Assembly: GCA_947095535.1 (NCBI GenBank)
Contig: OX352773.1
Span: 232,419,477-232,483,476, forward strand
Length of the DNA stretch: 64,000 nucleotides
Direction: 5' to 3'
Source of the DNA: Poecilobothrus nobilitatus
Lineage: Eukaryota; Arthropoda; Insecta; Diptera; Dolichopodidae
The notes beneath the pieces are model-generated. The model was not told where the DNA came from and ran no database searches. It worked only from the letters and a program-made list of their open reading frames with translations. Of the stretch, positions 1 to 12,850 are shown piece by piece. How positions within the stretch are numbered: the stretch's first letter is position 1; each line of letters begins with the position of its first letter. Made by a program: the position numbers and the translations under genes.

Positions 1-1571
1 CCAGATGAATTCCTGTTTCTTATATAATTCTTCGAAGGATGATTGATTTATATGATTCGAATATATGCATTTTAGAATTTAATGATAGCGTTAAACCACA
101 CAATAGGTGGTTGTATATGATGACAGCGTTAAAGGTTCATTTAAAGTAAATTTTAATTTTTAAAAAGTCTGACTGATGTTCAGGAATTCGTTGAACTATT
201 TTAAACTATTATAGCCATACTCTTTAATACACATGACTGAAGCGATGAATAAATGAATCGCGTCACATCTACGAGTATAATATTATATAGTTTAATTTAT
301 ATTCCTCTAAGACGAAGTTACTGTTCTGCTAACTAGTATTAAGTTTTATTAGATAAATGTAACCTTTTAAACTACTATTGAAAACAAATACCTATCAGAC
401 TAGCAAAAACAGAGGTGACGTAAAATCGCTTCATAGGAAAAGTCGCTTCATAGGAAAAGTTTTGCAGAAATATAGACATAATATTTTTGACAGTTAACAT
501 CGCGTTCATTTAAAAACATTATTCTTACGTCTAAAAGAATAATAAATCACCGTATCAATGAAAATCTTCGTATAATACGTCTTGAAGAATAAATATGGGT
601 GTTAATCAATTTTAATTGAATTCTAAAATAATAATATGATGTTTTAATTCGTTTTAAGTGTTTTGGAAAAAGAACAAAATATTTGTTTAAAATAATTGAA
701 GATTACTTTGACAAATATGTAAAATTATAACAAGATAGTACAAACTAAGCACAACTATTAAGCGAATTAAAAACCTCTAATTTAATTTTATTTCAATATT
801 TTTCGTTATGACGTCAATAGAAAGATAACATTTAAAATTCAAAACAAAAATTTTTTTTTTTAACTTTTGTAAATTGTAAGTATCTTTTTGCTTATCTTAT
901 ACTTTTCAAAAGCTTTGAAATTTTGTCATCTTAAAATTGCATTTTAATTTTCTTTATAAACTGATAAAGTTTATAAAAAAGATTTTTTTTTTATTTTTTT
1001 ACTTTTTATTTAACTTAAAAAGTGATACAATACTAACAGATAATTTAAATTGAAAAAACATTTTAAAAAAAGATATCACGAGTTTTAAAAAATACTTTTG
1101 GTTTTCTTTAAACTTTTATGAAAGTTTTATTTTTTGATACAAATAAAAAAATTGTTTACTTTTAATTTATTTAAAAACCCATATTATTTTTATTTTTAAA
1201 TAAAATTTATTAAAGTTTAAAATTATAAAAACTAAAAATAATATTAATTAAAATTTATGTAGGTACCTAATAAAAGTTATAATCAGATATTTAATAATTT
1301 TAAACGACACTAACATATCCAACCAAAAAGATAGAAATAATATTATGTAAGATTATAAAGAAAATATGTTCATTGTTTTACTCAACCGAGTCTGCCGCGT
1401 TTTACTAAATAAGATGTAAACCACAATTATTTTTATTTTGTAAAAAATGAATCAACAAAGTTTTATTTTTCCCTGCAAAAAAAAATTATGTTTCATTCAT
1501 GATCTATCAATTCGTATGAAAGGTTCCCAGAATCTGCCTGCAATTGAAATCAGAAACATTTTAACTAATAC
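1..1571. other. AT-rich non-coding DNA, no recognised gene
   Basis: I see no open frame of note and no repeat family here. The only local structure is a short tandem duplication near 425-460, where CGCTTCATAGGAAAAG occurs twice in a row. The rest is homopolymer-rich AT sequence. Confidence 0.6.
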
Positions 1572-1653
1572 TAGAGTGCTTTTCTTATGTTGTTTTCTTT
1601 TCTGAAAAAAGTTTTGACCTAGGGTTGCACTTTTTTTCCGTTCTTTTCTGAAA

Positions 1654-3557
1654 AACGAGGAAGAGTGCAGTAGAGTAGACTGTGTCAACTCTGGGATACC
1701 CGTATGAACGTAATATATCCTGTTTCTATAAAACTTGATCATCTTTTAAAAACATTCAGAGTTTTAGTACCGAACTACAGAGATATATTTATGTAAATTG
1801 TGGAGTTGTATGATAGCTACCCGAATCTATTGCGCCTAGCTTCATTAAGTTCCAAGAAATGCAAAAAGCCTGAACCGGCTGCTTTAAACCATTCAAATTT
1901 TACAAAAGTTTTTGGCATGCAACTCGACACTTTTTCACTAAATTTCAGATAGCTAGCTTCAATAGACACTGAGTTATTTTCATTTAAAAAGAGAAGTTGT
2001 ATGGCAACTATCCGAACCTGTCATATCATCACAACAAAATTTTACAGAAGTTGTTGCCATAAAACTCGATCATCATTTGCAAAATTTCAGATACCTAGAT
2101 TGAATAGACACTGGGTTATTTCCATTTAAAGAAAGAAGTTGTATGGCAGCTACTCGAACCCGGCGGCCGAAAATGCTGGAGTTAAATAGCAAAACTAACA
2201 ATTTTGTAAAAGTGACGTAAAAAAAATTTCAGCCTCCTAACTCCTTTATTTTTTGAGTTATCGTGCGGACGGACACTGAGTTATTTTCATTTAAAAAGAG
2301 AAGTTGTATGGCAGCTATCCGAACCCGTCGCACCACCACAACCAAATTTTGCAGAAGTTGTTGCCATAAAACTTGATCATCATTCGCAAAATTTCAGATA
2401 CCTAGATTGAACAGACACTGGGTTATTTCTATTTAAAGAAAGACGTTGTATGGCAGCTACCCGAACCCGGCAGCCGAAAATGCTGGAGTTAAATAGCAAA
2501 ACTAACAATTTTACAAAAGTAACGTAAAAAAATTTTCAGCCTCCTAGCTCCTCTATTTTTTGAGTTATCGTGCGGACGGACACTGAGTTCTTTTCATTTA
2601 AAAAGAGATTTTGTATGGCAGCTACCCGAACCCGTTGCACCAGCACAACCAAATTTTGTAGAAGTTGTTGCCATAAAACTTGATCATCATTTGCAAGATT
2701 TCAGACGCCTAGCTTTATTAACTTCCAAGAGGTGCAAGAAGCCTGAACCGGCTGTTCTAGGCCAAACAAATTTTACAAAAGTTGTTGGCATATAACTCGA
2801 CACTTCTTTACTAAATTTCAGATTCCTAGCTTCAATAAACACTGAGTTATTCTCATTTAACCGGATAAGTTGTATGGCAGCTACCCGAACCCGCCGCACC
2901 ACCACAACCAAATTTTACAAAAGTTGTTGCCATAAAACTTGATCATCATTTGCAAAATTTCAGACGCCTAGTTTCATTAGGTTCCAAGAGGTGCAAGAAG
3001 TCTGAACCGGCTGCTCTAGACCAAACAAATTTTACAAAAGTTGTTGGCATGTAACTCGACACCTCTTTACTAAATTTCAGATTCCTAGCTTCAATAAACA
3101 CTGAGTTATTCTCATTTAAACGGAGAAGTTGTATGGCAGCTACCCGAACCCGCTGCACCAGCATAACCAAATTTTACAGAAGTTGTTGCCATAAAACTTG
3201 ATCATCATTTGCAAAATTTCAGAAACCTAGCTTGAATAGATACTGAGTTATTTCTATATAAAGATAGAAGTTGTATGGCAGCTACTCGAACCCGCCGACC
3301 GAAAATGTTGGATTTAAATAGCAAAACTAACAATTTTGCAAAAGTGACGTAAAAAAAATTTCAGCCCCCTAGCTCCTTTATTTTTTGAGTTATCGTGCGG
3401 ACGGACGGACGGACGGACGTACATGGCTTAATCGACTCAGAATTCGATTCTGAGCCGATCCATACCTTTGACACTATATCTAGCTCGACTCCTTTAAGGT
3501 GTCACAAACGTAATGGCAAATTTATTATACCCTTGAACATAGTTCATACGGGTATAA
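1654..3557 (+). mobile_element. DINE-like (Helentron-associated) element B1, near full length
   Basis: The element starts at AACGAGGAAGAGTGCAG and ends at CGGGTATA. A 14-base subterminal inverted repeat pairs ATACCCGTATGAAC (1696-1709) with GTTCATACGGGTAT (3542-3555). The 3' end folds into a hairpin (TATACCC 3526-3532 with GGGTATA 3550-3556), and a (GGAC)5 tract lies at 3397-3419. The body is tandem units containing TTGTATGGCAGCTACCCGAA. These are hallmarks of INE-1/DINE-1-type non-autonomous rolling-circle elements; assignment to that class is by architecture, not by a database match. No protein is encoded: the repeated roughly 74-codon open frames on the minus strand simply follow the tandem units. 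Confidence 0.75.
3526..3556 (+). terminator. 3' terminal hairpin of B1
   Basis: TATACCC and GGGTATA form the outer stem, and GAAC-ATA-GTTC can form an inner stem. In Helitron-class elements such a hairpin lies at the 3' end and is thought to signal the end of strand transfer. It is not a transcription terminator here. Confidence 0.6.
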
Positions 3558-4084
3558 AAATGCAAAACTTAAAAGAAAATGTTGCTGTTTTTTTCTGAAA
3601 AAAATGTAGGGCAAAACTCGCACAGGCCAACATTTTTTTTAAAATTTGACCTGAAAATATTAACGGGGCAATAAAATGAGTTTTGTACTCTCCACTATGA
3701 CAACATTAAAAAATATATGTATGTAATTGTCACTGTCAGTTAAATAGTAAATGGTAATTAATGACAATATAAAAATACTTTATTTTCATTTATTTAGTTG
3801 AGTTTTGAAAAATATCTACTTTACAAAAAAATAAAAAAATTTATATTTTGATTAGAAACATAAGTTTAAAAATTTTTAAATACTTAAGTAAAATATAATT
3901 TGTAGATAAAGAAATCATTGCAGCAAACTGAAAAAAAATCTTGCCCTTTTTCTATTCTAAAAGATTTTCAGGCCAAAACTAGAAAAAATAGGTTTGACTT
4001 TTTTCAGTTTTGCACTTTTTCAGGTCAAGCTTTTTTTTCTGAAAAGAAAACGACATTAGAGTGATAAAATTCACAATAGGAAAA

Positions 4085-4575
4085 TATAATACTTGACAGA
4101 ATGGTAGATGACATTTCATTTTGACATTTATACGTTTTTTACTTTAACTGAAGAGTGTTTATTTTTTAAGTTAATTTATTTATTTCAACTGAAAATTTTT
4201 TTACTTTAAGTGAAATTTTTTTTTTTAAGTGATGACATTTTTATTTTCAATGTAGAATCCTTACTTCAGTGATTTATGTAATATAAATATTTTAATATAC
4301 ATATTTAATTTACTTAATACATCTATATTACTAGATCTGATATTTATATATTTGATATTTATATATAATATGTATATAATATATTTATTATTTATATATA
4401 TTATATGTATATTTTTTACTTTAACTTTTATTACAATTGTCTTCAATTAAAGTAAAAAAAACTTCTGTTAAAGTAAAAATCTCTTCACTTTAAGTAAAAA
4501 TTATTCACTTAAAGTAAAAATGTCTTCACTTATGTTTTCAGTTAAATTAAAAATGTTATATCAGTAACTAATATT
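4085..4575. mobile_element. Foldback element with iterated TTTACTTTAAGTGAA arms
   Basis: The left arm (about 4130-4260) repeats words such as TTTTTACTTTAAGTGAA, and the right arm (about 4410-4560) carries the reverse complement (TTCACTTTAAGTAAAAA) several times. The centre (4265-4405) is almost pure A/T. Arms made of short iterated repeats in inverted orientation are characteristic of foldback-type DNA elements. No coding capacity. Confidence 0.6.
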
Positions 4576-4975
4576 GTCAAATTGATATGAAAACCCTGAT
4601 ACTTGCAGAACGTTTATCAATTTTGAAAATTTATTACAAAAATCAATGTTCTTTATAAAGAGCCTTTACTCCTTTGTTGTAATTTGCATTGCATGTTGCA
4701 TTGCAGATGCTTTGTTGTAATTTGCATTGTAATTTGCATTGCATGTTATATAGTCAATTGTTTTTAAATAAATAAATAAACAATCAATGTTCTTTTACCA
4801 AAAATTGATTTCCTTCTGGGTGCTAATTATTTCTTTCACCTAAAACAATATAAGATAGTCATAAAATAAGAATGTTCATAAAATAATATTGTGACAATTT
4901 GTCTTTCAAGCTTTTTCAAGTGATTTTTTTTTCTTTTAATTTTTTATGAGTACGTGAGAATCATTGTAAAATGCT
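4576..4975. repeat. AT-rich spacer with a short TTGCATTGCATG repeat cluster
   Basis: Around 4672-4755 the words TTTGTTGTAATTTGCATTG and TTGCATTGCATGTT recur two to three times. Nothing else is recognisable. Confidence 0.45.
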
Positions 4976-5130
4976 AAAAAGGAGTGGTACGAGCTGGATT
5001 CCTATGGGTAGAACTTAATCTACTAAGCGGAACCTCCTTTTTGGAATAAATAGTAAGTTAAGACATTTAGTACTATTGTACCGTTTGCATGAATGTAATT
5101 GTACTGTTTGCAGGAATGTGATGAATATGA
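4976..5130 (+). repeat. Dispersed repeat J, copy 1
   Basis: This segment (GTACGAGCTGG... AACCTCCTTTTTGG... TAGTACTATTGTACCGTTTG) is similar in order and spacing to 6925-7120 (GTACGAGT... AACCTCACTTTTTGACC... TAGTACCTACTATTTTACTGTTTG). Two diverged copies in the same orientation about 1.95 kb apart. The element type is unknown. Confidence 0.4.
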
Positions 5131-6924
5131 TTCTTAAACCTATGTTGAAAATAAAAATTTTGTCGAAAAATTTATAAAACTACTTTCGAGACAGATTTAG
5201 AAAGGATACTTTAATTTTAAGTATAATTAATTCATAAATATTAATAAAATCATTAGATTATAAATAAAAAGTATTTAATTTATCACTCATTTAAGTATGT
5301 GGTATATACTTATAGGTACAATTTATTTCTTAAAGATGTTCTGCTTCTTTTTATCTTTCTAAAATCTTTATTTTAAAATAAAATATACCAAACCCATTTG
5401 AAATAAGATGTCTTTTAAGTTTTTTGTAGACCTTTTGTTCTTTTATGCTCAATTAAGTTTTAATGATATTAATTTTAAAAATTATAGTTTTTGCTATAGT
5501 TTTCTTCTTCTTTTAAATTTATTTAATTGATTCAAGGATAAAAATCAAAGAATTTAATACTTAAAACCCAAACATTTATCTATTTTTTTTTTTATAATTG
5601 AAATCAAAGTTCTTACCTTTTTTTTATATTAAAAAAAAAAAAATTAAAACGAAAAAGGGACCAGATAATTTAAATTGAATACCAAACTAAATTTTATTAA
5701 GCGTGAGAAGTCCTTTTAAAAATTTTTTTTTCACGTTGTCCTTCTTTTCTTAGATAGGTACCATTTTTAGCAAATTAAAAATAAATTTTGAGAATAGGAA
5801 TTTTTGTAATAAATGTAGGTGTAGGTGTCCAAGACCAACACAACTCTGAAGAATTGTTTAAAATTTTAATTAAATTATAACTTACTTATATACTTTATAA
5901 TTAAATTTATTGTTTTTATTTCATCTTTAAAGTTAAATATTCTGAAATTATATTAACTTTTCTTTGTCCAGTTAATTCATTTTGTACATTTATATTACAC
6001 TTTCTCCAAACAGCGCCTAAGAAAATAATAAAAATATATTCTAATCGTTTTCCCACATCCCTTATTCACACAATGTCTTCATTTCTGTAGCACAGCTTCC
6101 CTCTTGTTAAAAAATACACCAAATATGAAGACAGAATTTTCAGTTTAAAATTTGAACAATTAACAAGTGAAAAAACTAAATCCAACCATCTTGAATAAAC
6201 CATTTTCTGGATATTTTTAAAACACAATTATCATTCCTTATTTTTTATTCTAACAAGAATATTGCTGTAAATTAATAATGTTTTGGCTTAGGTTATTAAA
6301 AACCTACGTATTTCATATCGGTAGATATTCCATTTTTTATTTAATTTGAGTAAAATCACTTTGAGTAAATGCTTGAAAAAACTAATTTACCAACATATTG
6401 CCAAATTGCGTAATTTTTTTTCAGTATGATGACAGAACGCCCACGGATTTAAAACAGATAATTATAAAGAATTAAAGCTGGGAGTCCTTTTAATTATTTA
6501 AATTATTTTAAATATTTTGTTCAGTTCTGAAATATCTATGTAAAAAATAATTGATAGGGATTTTATTGGTTTCAAAACCAACGTTATACGCATTTCCAGA
6601 AATATATAAAATGTGTATATATTATAATATATAAAGAATTATCTATATATTATAACATAAGAGAATCTAAAAGAAGAGGGATTTCTTAGTTGGGTACAGT
6701 TAAATATGATACTGCACTCAAATAATACATTCAAATGATAGTATACCAGACAGATGATAATACAGGCAAATTAATGACGTCTGCAGTCAAATGAAATACC
6801 TACAGGCTTACAATAATAAATTTTAATTAAATTGGACTTTAATTACTTTTTGAAATAGAATTAGCCCACTGACCTAATGAATTGTTTTCTTTAAGGGGAT
6901 AGGTGAAAATTATCAAAAAAATCT
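5131..6924. other. AT-rich non-coding DNA, no recognised feature
   Basis: I find no protein-like frame, RNA gene or repeat family here. Several long T and A runs (for example near 5582 and 5630) and an ATATAT-rich patch near 6600-6655 are the only structures. Confidence 0.55.
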
Positions 6925-7120
6925 GATGAGGAGGGGTACGAGTACGAGTGCTCTATTAACGTTTGGGACTTTAACCGACAAAACTGAACCTCACTTTTTG
7001 ACCAAACAATAGATTAAAGGAACTTATTTAGTACCTACTATTTTACTGTTTGGGCAAGGCAAGATTCTTCTATGGAGCAAAAAAAGGTTTAAAGCTTATA
7101 GGAATATAATGGACGAATGT
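6925..7120 (+). repeat. Dispersed repeat J, copy 2
   Basis: Diverged partner of the repeat at 4976-5130, sharing GGTACGAG, GAACCTC, CTTTTTG and the TAGTAC...TTACTGTTTG block in the same order. Unclassified. Confidence 0.4.
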
Positions 7121-7335
7121 GATGACCACCTTCTGTAAATTGAAAATGTAACCATCCCCTATTTTAAGGAATACAATATTTGTATATATTAAGGTTCTTA
7201 TTTCTTTTTTCATAAATTTAAACTAAATATTTTTGATCTTTTAAAATCATTATTAATGGAAATCACACATAATATAAGAAACTTGAACATTAAATGTAAA
7301 TGTTTTGAAATTTTATAATTTTATTAAAATCTGAA

Positions 7336-7632
7336 GTGAGAAGTGAGAAGTTTGAACTTGAACAGTATGCATATTATGATAAGGAAGAAATTAATACTAT
7401 CCCGAAAAATATTTTGTACCAAAAAAAATTTGAAATTATTGTACAAAATATTTCGGTTGTAAAGAAATTTATACACGTATTTTTCGTTTTCGTGTTTTAC
7501 AAACCAAAAAAATTTAATTTGTTGAACGTGATGAATTACAAAATATATGTTATTTGTTTTTTTGATATTTCATTTCCGGATATTATGAATAAAATATTAA
7601 TCAAAAATATTGTAATTGAAGCTAAAATTTAA
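7336..7632 (+). CDS. 98-codon open frame, unrecognised, possibly fortuitous
   Basis: The frame is open from the alternative start at 7336 to a TAA at 7630. The first half has fairly balanced composition (for example KFELEQYAYYDKEEINTIPK); the second half is rich in Phe, Ile and Lys, as expected from random AT-rich DNA. I recognise no domain, signal peptide or homolog. At this base composition a frame of about 100 codons is expected by chance about once in 64 kb, so coding status is doubtful. Confidence 0.15.
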   Translation: MRSEKFELEQYAYYDKEEINTIPKNILYQKKFEIIVQNISVVKKFIHVFFVFVFYKPKKFNLLNVMNYKIYVICFFDISFPDIMNKILIKNIVIEAKI

Positions 7633-8700
7633 ATTCATCTTTCGGAAGAATTCTTTAAAATATGAATACGGAAGTATACGTGCTAAGAGAGTTAATTTAT
7701 AGCAAATTTTTAATTTATAATTTATTTTTTGTGTTTAATTTTAAAACTGATGATGCTATATTCTATTTCAAAGCCTAGAAGTAAGATATGATATGATCTA
7801 ATATTATGTAGGACATTTTTTAATATATTATTTTCTATATTCTCTTAATTTTGATTTAAACATTTTATTATGAAGGTTTATGAGATTAAAATTGACTGAA
7901 AAAGAAAATTAGAATAATTTTTTATGAAGTTTTGAAAAAAAATGCATTTAAAGAAAACCGACTATCCAATTTTATTGTATACAATATTTATATGTCAAAG
8001 TGTAAGAAGACTACATATTTACAAATTCATTCAACCCTATGATTTTCCTCAAAATAGAGATTTTTAAATTTCCTATTTTATGTTTCTAGTAAAAAACCAA
8101 ACAAAAAATATTATTTAGTGGATTAAAGCTCTTCAGTTCATTTACGAATCGTGAACGTTCCCCTTTTCTATAGTCTTATTTGACTTTTTGCTATACCTAT
8201 TCTTATTTAGCACGCCGGTTTTAAATTGTTATTTTTGCAGAAAAAAAAAAGATCTTTTTCCGAACATAAGTAAGAAATGGTGAAAACTTTAGCATTCTTT
8301 TGACTGAATATAAAATAAAAATATCTAATTTTTAGTATGATAAATTTAAAAAACCAACTAGGTTTTCCGCAGGAATGGAAAAAAATTTTTTTTTTAGAAA
8401 ATTATTTTATTTTTTGGTTGATGTATTAAAAACGTGCTGTTGTTTTTTTTTTTTTTTGTATTTTTATTGTTTTTCTTTTTAGCATTTTAAACATAAAACA
8501 AATCAACTTGTTCTAACAATTATTTTTATTTCCTTGGTATTTATGCAAAAAATAATATTCGTTTTGATTATACAATTTTCTTAAATTCAAGAATTTTTTA
8601 TTTTTATACGGAAATAATATTATTCAAAAATACCTACTCTAATTAGTTTAACATTGTAAGTCTGTCTATTTACAAAACTTTTAGATCGTTTACACTAATG
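7633..8700. other. AT-rich non-coding DNA
   Basis: No gene or repeat family recognised. A poly(T) run occurs near 8442-8457. Confidence 0.55.
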
Positions 8701-8714
8701 AAATTTTAATAATA

Positions 8715-8900
8715 AGTATATAGACTTGCTCAGAATTATGAATTCTGAGTCAATTTAGATGAATCGATCCTTATGATAATTCATAAATTAATAAAAGAAA
8801 CATAAAATTTGGTGAAAGTTGATCAAGTTAACAAACCATAAGTTGGTTTGGTGACATAGGTAGTTGTCATAAAATTCCGACATTTTTATAAATATTTCTT
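8715..8900 (+). mobile_element. Possible remnant of a family-B element
   Basis: The palindrome-like CTCAGAATTATGAATTCTGAG followed by GAATCGATCC resembles the B block GACTCAGAATTCGATTCTGAG...CCGATCC. Later words (GATCAAGTT, CATAAAATT) also occur in B. No ends are visible, so the call is weak. Confidence 0.25.
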
Positions 8901-10602
8901 GCAGTAGTTAAGGTAAATATATCATCAATCTTCTAAAAGATAACTAACATTTATGGAATCAACAAATTATATCACTCTTTCTCATTTCAATCGGAAATCA
9001 CCAACCGATATTTTTTCATTCATTCCATTTTCATTTCATATGATTTGCATTTTCATTCATTTCAAACAATAAGAGTCCTACCAATTTCTTTGTCTAAAAT
9101 GTAAATTTAAAATAATTTTAATTTTAACTCAACATATTTCAAGATGACCATGAGAAAGTAATGATTAAATCGCCCAGCCTTTTAATCGAAAGATTTTCAG
9201 TTCAAACTTCAGTCAGGACATATCCAATATCATTAATTTATTTCGGCATAGTTTATATCGTAATATATGTAAAATAAATAAATAAATAATTATTGTGTCT
9301 ATCGGCCGCACAAATATAATATTTGTTTTTAATAATCTGTTGCTAGCACAACAGCTTAAGCCTAGTAGTTAGCAGGTTAGTGAGAATAATTATACTAGAA
9401 ACTTAAACTTATAAAAAATTAACATGAGTAATAAATAACTTAGGTCATTCCCAATTTGGTCCAGGGATGGAAAAAGGGAAAAAATTAAAAAAAAGAGTCT
9501 CGATAAGTGCATAGAATCGGAAATTTTCCATTGTAAGTGAAGTAAGATTTTAAAGAATAAACTTAATAAGAACTTAATCCTATAAGAAAAAAATGTTTAC
9601 AATCCCTTTAGATAAAGAATAGTGAGGGATTCAAAATTGAAAATCTGTTATTCTTCGGCATTTGAAACAAGAACCATTACTTTATAAATTTTTTTTTTTT
9701 TCTGTAAATAAGATAAAAAAAATGAAACTCAAAAATGATCCTTTTACACATTTTACAACTAGGGGTTTTTCTTAATTTTTAAAGAATTTTCTTAGAAATA
9801 TAGATATTATACTTTTGATTTCTTAAAATTTTTGTGGAAATATAAAAAGTATTCGTTATACTTTTAGAAAATGTACGATGTTAACAACCTTTAGATATAC
9901 AAACTGGCTTATACTAACATGTAAATCAAATACGTACGAACGTAATGCTAACATTATAAAAAAATTTGAAAAAATTAACAAATTTATTAATAAATAAATA
10001 AAATAATATTTTTATTATTCAAAAATATATGTATAGAAATATTGAGTACAACCCCTAGTTATGTTTTATTTATGTTTTGTTATTAACAACATAATAAAAG
10101 CATGTTTTTATTTAAAAACCTAACCTAATAATTTATTTTGTCTTTCGCATTTATAAAATATGTTTTTAATTTTTGTTCAGAAAGAAAATTTTCATGAATT
10201 TTTTTCGAAATTCCAACAAATTTACAAATACTGTGTACATAGAGAGATTGCTAGGTATAATTATTAAAAATGAAATTTAATTAACAAAAAATTAAAATAT
10301 CTTTTATCTTTTTTAATTTATCTTTAGTTGAAGATAGGCTAAAGAGTGAGGCATCCGCAGGTCTTTTGATTTTCTTCGTAACATATTAGGCAACTAGAAA
10401 CTTTAGAAGTAATAAAAAATGTATTTTGTTCTACCAAAAAAAGAAGTTTTTGCGGAGTTCTCTTGCTTAACATTTTGTAATATCAGAACAGTACGCATAC
10501 ATCTTTGAAAATATTGAATTTCATTTCTGCATAAGTAAGTATTTATAAATTTGAACCCAATACTTTAAATTTATGACTAAATTTAGTGCCGCACTTCAGG
10601 TT
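8901..10602. other. AT-rich non-coding DNA
   Basis: No coding frame, RNA gene or recognised repeat. Short TAAATAAATAAA runs near 9270 and 9990 are simple sequence. Confidence 0.5.
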
Positions 10603-11010
10603 TGTTGAACCCGTACGAACGTAGTTCTTACGGTATAATAAATCTGTTATTATCTTTTTGATATCTTAATAGAGTCGAGCTACATATGATAAAATATATA
10701 TATATATTTTTGCTCCCAATCGAATTCAGAATTAATTAATAATTGGTTTATTATTTAACCCAAAAAACATAGGAGTTATAATTTTGTAATTTGAGTATAT
10801 AGCGAAATTTTGTGAAAAGAAGGCAACTTTTGTAAAATTTGATTGTGCTGGTGCAATGAGTTTGAGTAATTCTCATATAACTCGAAAATTTCTATAAATA
10901 TATCTCGGTACCTATATACTTAATCAAGTCAGACGTCTGAAATTTTGTAGAAGATGTTCAATTTTTATGGCAGTTGACGCAGTCTACTCTACGCTCTTCT
11001 TCATTTGTTA
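10603..11010 (-). mobile_element. Degenerate family-B element (B3)
   Basis: The left end CCCGTACGAAC...GGTATAATAAAT matches the B 3' hairpin region in reverse. Next come GAGTCGAGCT and CCAATCGAATTCAGAATTAATT (the B block around TCGACTCAGAATTCGATT). The right end GTTGACGCAGTCTACTCTACG is the reverse complement of the B start. About 400 bp remain of about 1.9 kb, so most of the tandem body is lost. Confidence 0.5.
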
Positions 11011-12654
11011 ATCTGATTCGCCTAAAACTAATGATGAATAATAAAAATAATTTTGACAACTAAAACTCAACTGATAAGATGAATTTTCGCAATGAAATGT
11101 ATTCGGGTTAGCTGTGTAAATTTTTATTATCAACCACATTTAATACAACTTCTGGACATTTGAACTGACATATTGATTTTTATAATGAAAATACATCGAA
11201 ATGTTATGCAAAGTAACATAAAAACAGTACTCTAATAACATATAGGAAAAATATAACTTCTACAGATCAATAAAATTTCGAGGTAGCAATGTTAAAAAAA
11301 CGTATTAATAAAAATATTTTAATCTATTTTCAAAAAAAAACCAACCTACCACGACCACCTTAAAAAAATTAGAAACTTGTGGAAAAATGTTAAAACAAAT
11401 ACTCAAAATTTTTTATTTTTATGACATACCTACCGAATAATTTAAGGTCTGTAACTAAAAAAAAATGTTTATGATCTAAAAAAAAACATTTATTATCTCA
11501 AATTTCAGTTCCACGAAATATCCAATATAAAAATCATTGTGAAGAAAATTATTGTCTGTCAACAAGAAATTCTTTTTGTTTGCTAAAAAGAAATTCCTTA
11601 AGGAACATTTTAAAGTTCAAATTTCAAAAAGAAAATGATTTTCTTTAAAGTCATAAACATTATTACTAAAATTCTAATTAAGATTTCTAACAAAAAAAAC
11701 ATAAAAATTTAACTTTTACCCCATAACCATTTTTTTTTAATCTTTGGAATTAGGATCATAATAATATTATTGGACTTAAATAAATTTTTAATTATCCCAA
11801 ATATATCTAATTTTAATTTTATATTTTCTAAGAAGGATTAGATAATAAGATGGAAATTCTATTTAATCAAAATAAAGGTAGAAAATAATTTATATTTTTT
11901 TTGTTTTAAAAGTTCACGAATAAACCTGACTTTGACTTTGATTTTTGGCTAAGAAGTTTTTCTACTTTATCCACTCATTTTTCTTTTTTTTTTTTTTTTG
12001 TTATTTCATACGATTTTTAGCTTTTGGGGATAATTTTCTGTGATTTAATAGATTTTATGTGAGGTATAAAAAATTGTTATCCAAAAACAAAACATTTGAG
12101 TTTTCCTTTGGGAAAAAATAAATTTAATTGCAATACAAAAACAAATTTGAAGATAATGGTAGTTGTAAATGGTATGGTCATGGACATGTTCACTAATCTA
12201 AATACCTAAAAGACTTTAGGAACTATTTATTTAATAAGATGATTTTGTATTTGAACTAATATTTATTTTCTTAGGGTACTTTTCTCCGAAATACATTTAA
12301 ATAATCGGATTCCAAATTCTATGGATTTGGATCCTTATTTTTAAATATTAAACTTTTACTTATTTATTCCTTGTTTGTAATATTTTTAGTTTATTAAAGA
12401 ATTTTCAGAATTTATTATTTTCATGATATGTTTGAATTTTTTCAATTACATTCGAATAACGATAAAAAAACAAGACAGTATTTAAAATTAAAAGTTTTTT
12501 AAAAGGAGCATATTTGCAAAGCAAAACAGTAAAAAAAATAATGTAATATTAGGATTGTATTTCTTTGCTTAGAATTTTCTATATAAGAAAAAATTTTGAA
12601 AAATCAAGAGACACTTTTTTGAATTTTAAGGATATCCCATATAATTAGAAAATC
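11011..12654. other. AT-rich non-coding DNA
   Basis: No gene or repeat family recognised. Poly(T) near 11986-11999. Confidence 0.5.
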
Positions 12655-12850
12655 TGTTAGCTCATTTGAAAATTTAATATTGAAGCTATAGCTCTTAAAC
12701 GGGGAGGCAGGGGGGGTAGTACAAACAGTTTTTTCTGAGATAACTTTTGTGTTAAATATGCTAAAACAATAATTTAACATTTTAACAGGTCGGGTAAAAG
12801 GTCATCATTGAAATCTTATGACCTGACAGTAGGTAATGAAGCAAAACTTT
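12655..12850 (-). mobile_element. Possible degenerate fragment of a D-type element
   Basis: The words GAAGCTATAGCTCTTAAACGGGG followed by GGTAGTACAAACAGTTTTTTCTGAG resemble the D/A core in which a CTCxTAAACGGGG...GGTACCAAA block is followed by TTTTCTGA. The ends are not visible. Confidence 0.25.

Larger units (their letters stand above)
1572..4063. mobile_element. Inverted-repeat element H (foldback/MITE-like) hosting B1
   Basis: The left arm (about 1587-1650, ATGTTGTTTTCTTTTCTG...) is the imperfect reverse complement of the right arm (about 3990-4056, ...CTGAAAAGAAAACGACAT). Both arms carry the words GACCT and TGCAC in matching inverted order. The motif TAGAGTG lies just outside each arm (1572-1578 and 4057-4063). 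It may be a target-site duplication, but 8 bases separate it from the left arm, so this is unsure. No transposase frame is present. The DINE-like element B1 sits inside, so H is the older insertion. Confidence 0.5.

Noticed and set aside
2687..3170. Repeated minus-strand open frames of 74 codons in element B1
   Set aside because: They recur with each tandem unit of B1 and B2, start and stop with the unit, and have no known domain. The open frame follows from repeat similarity.
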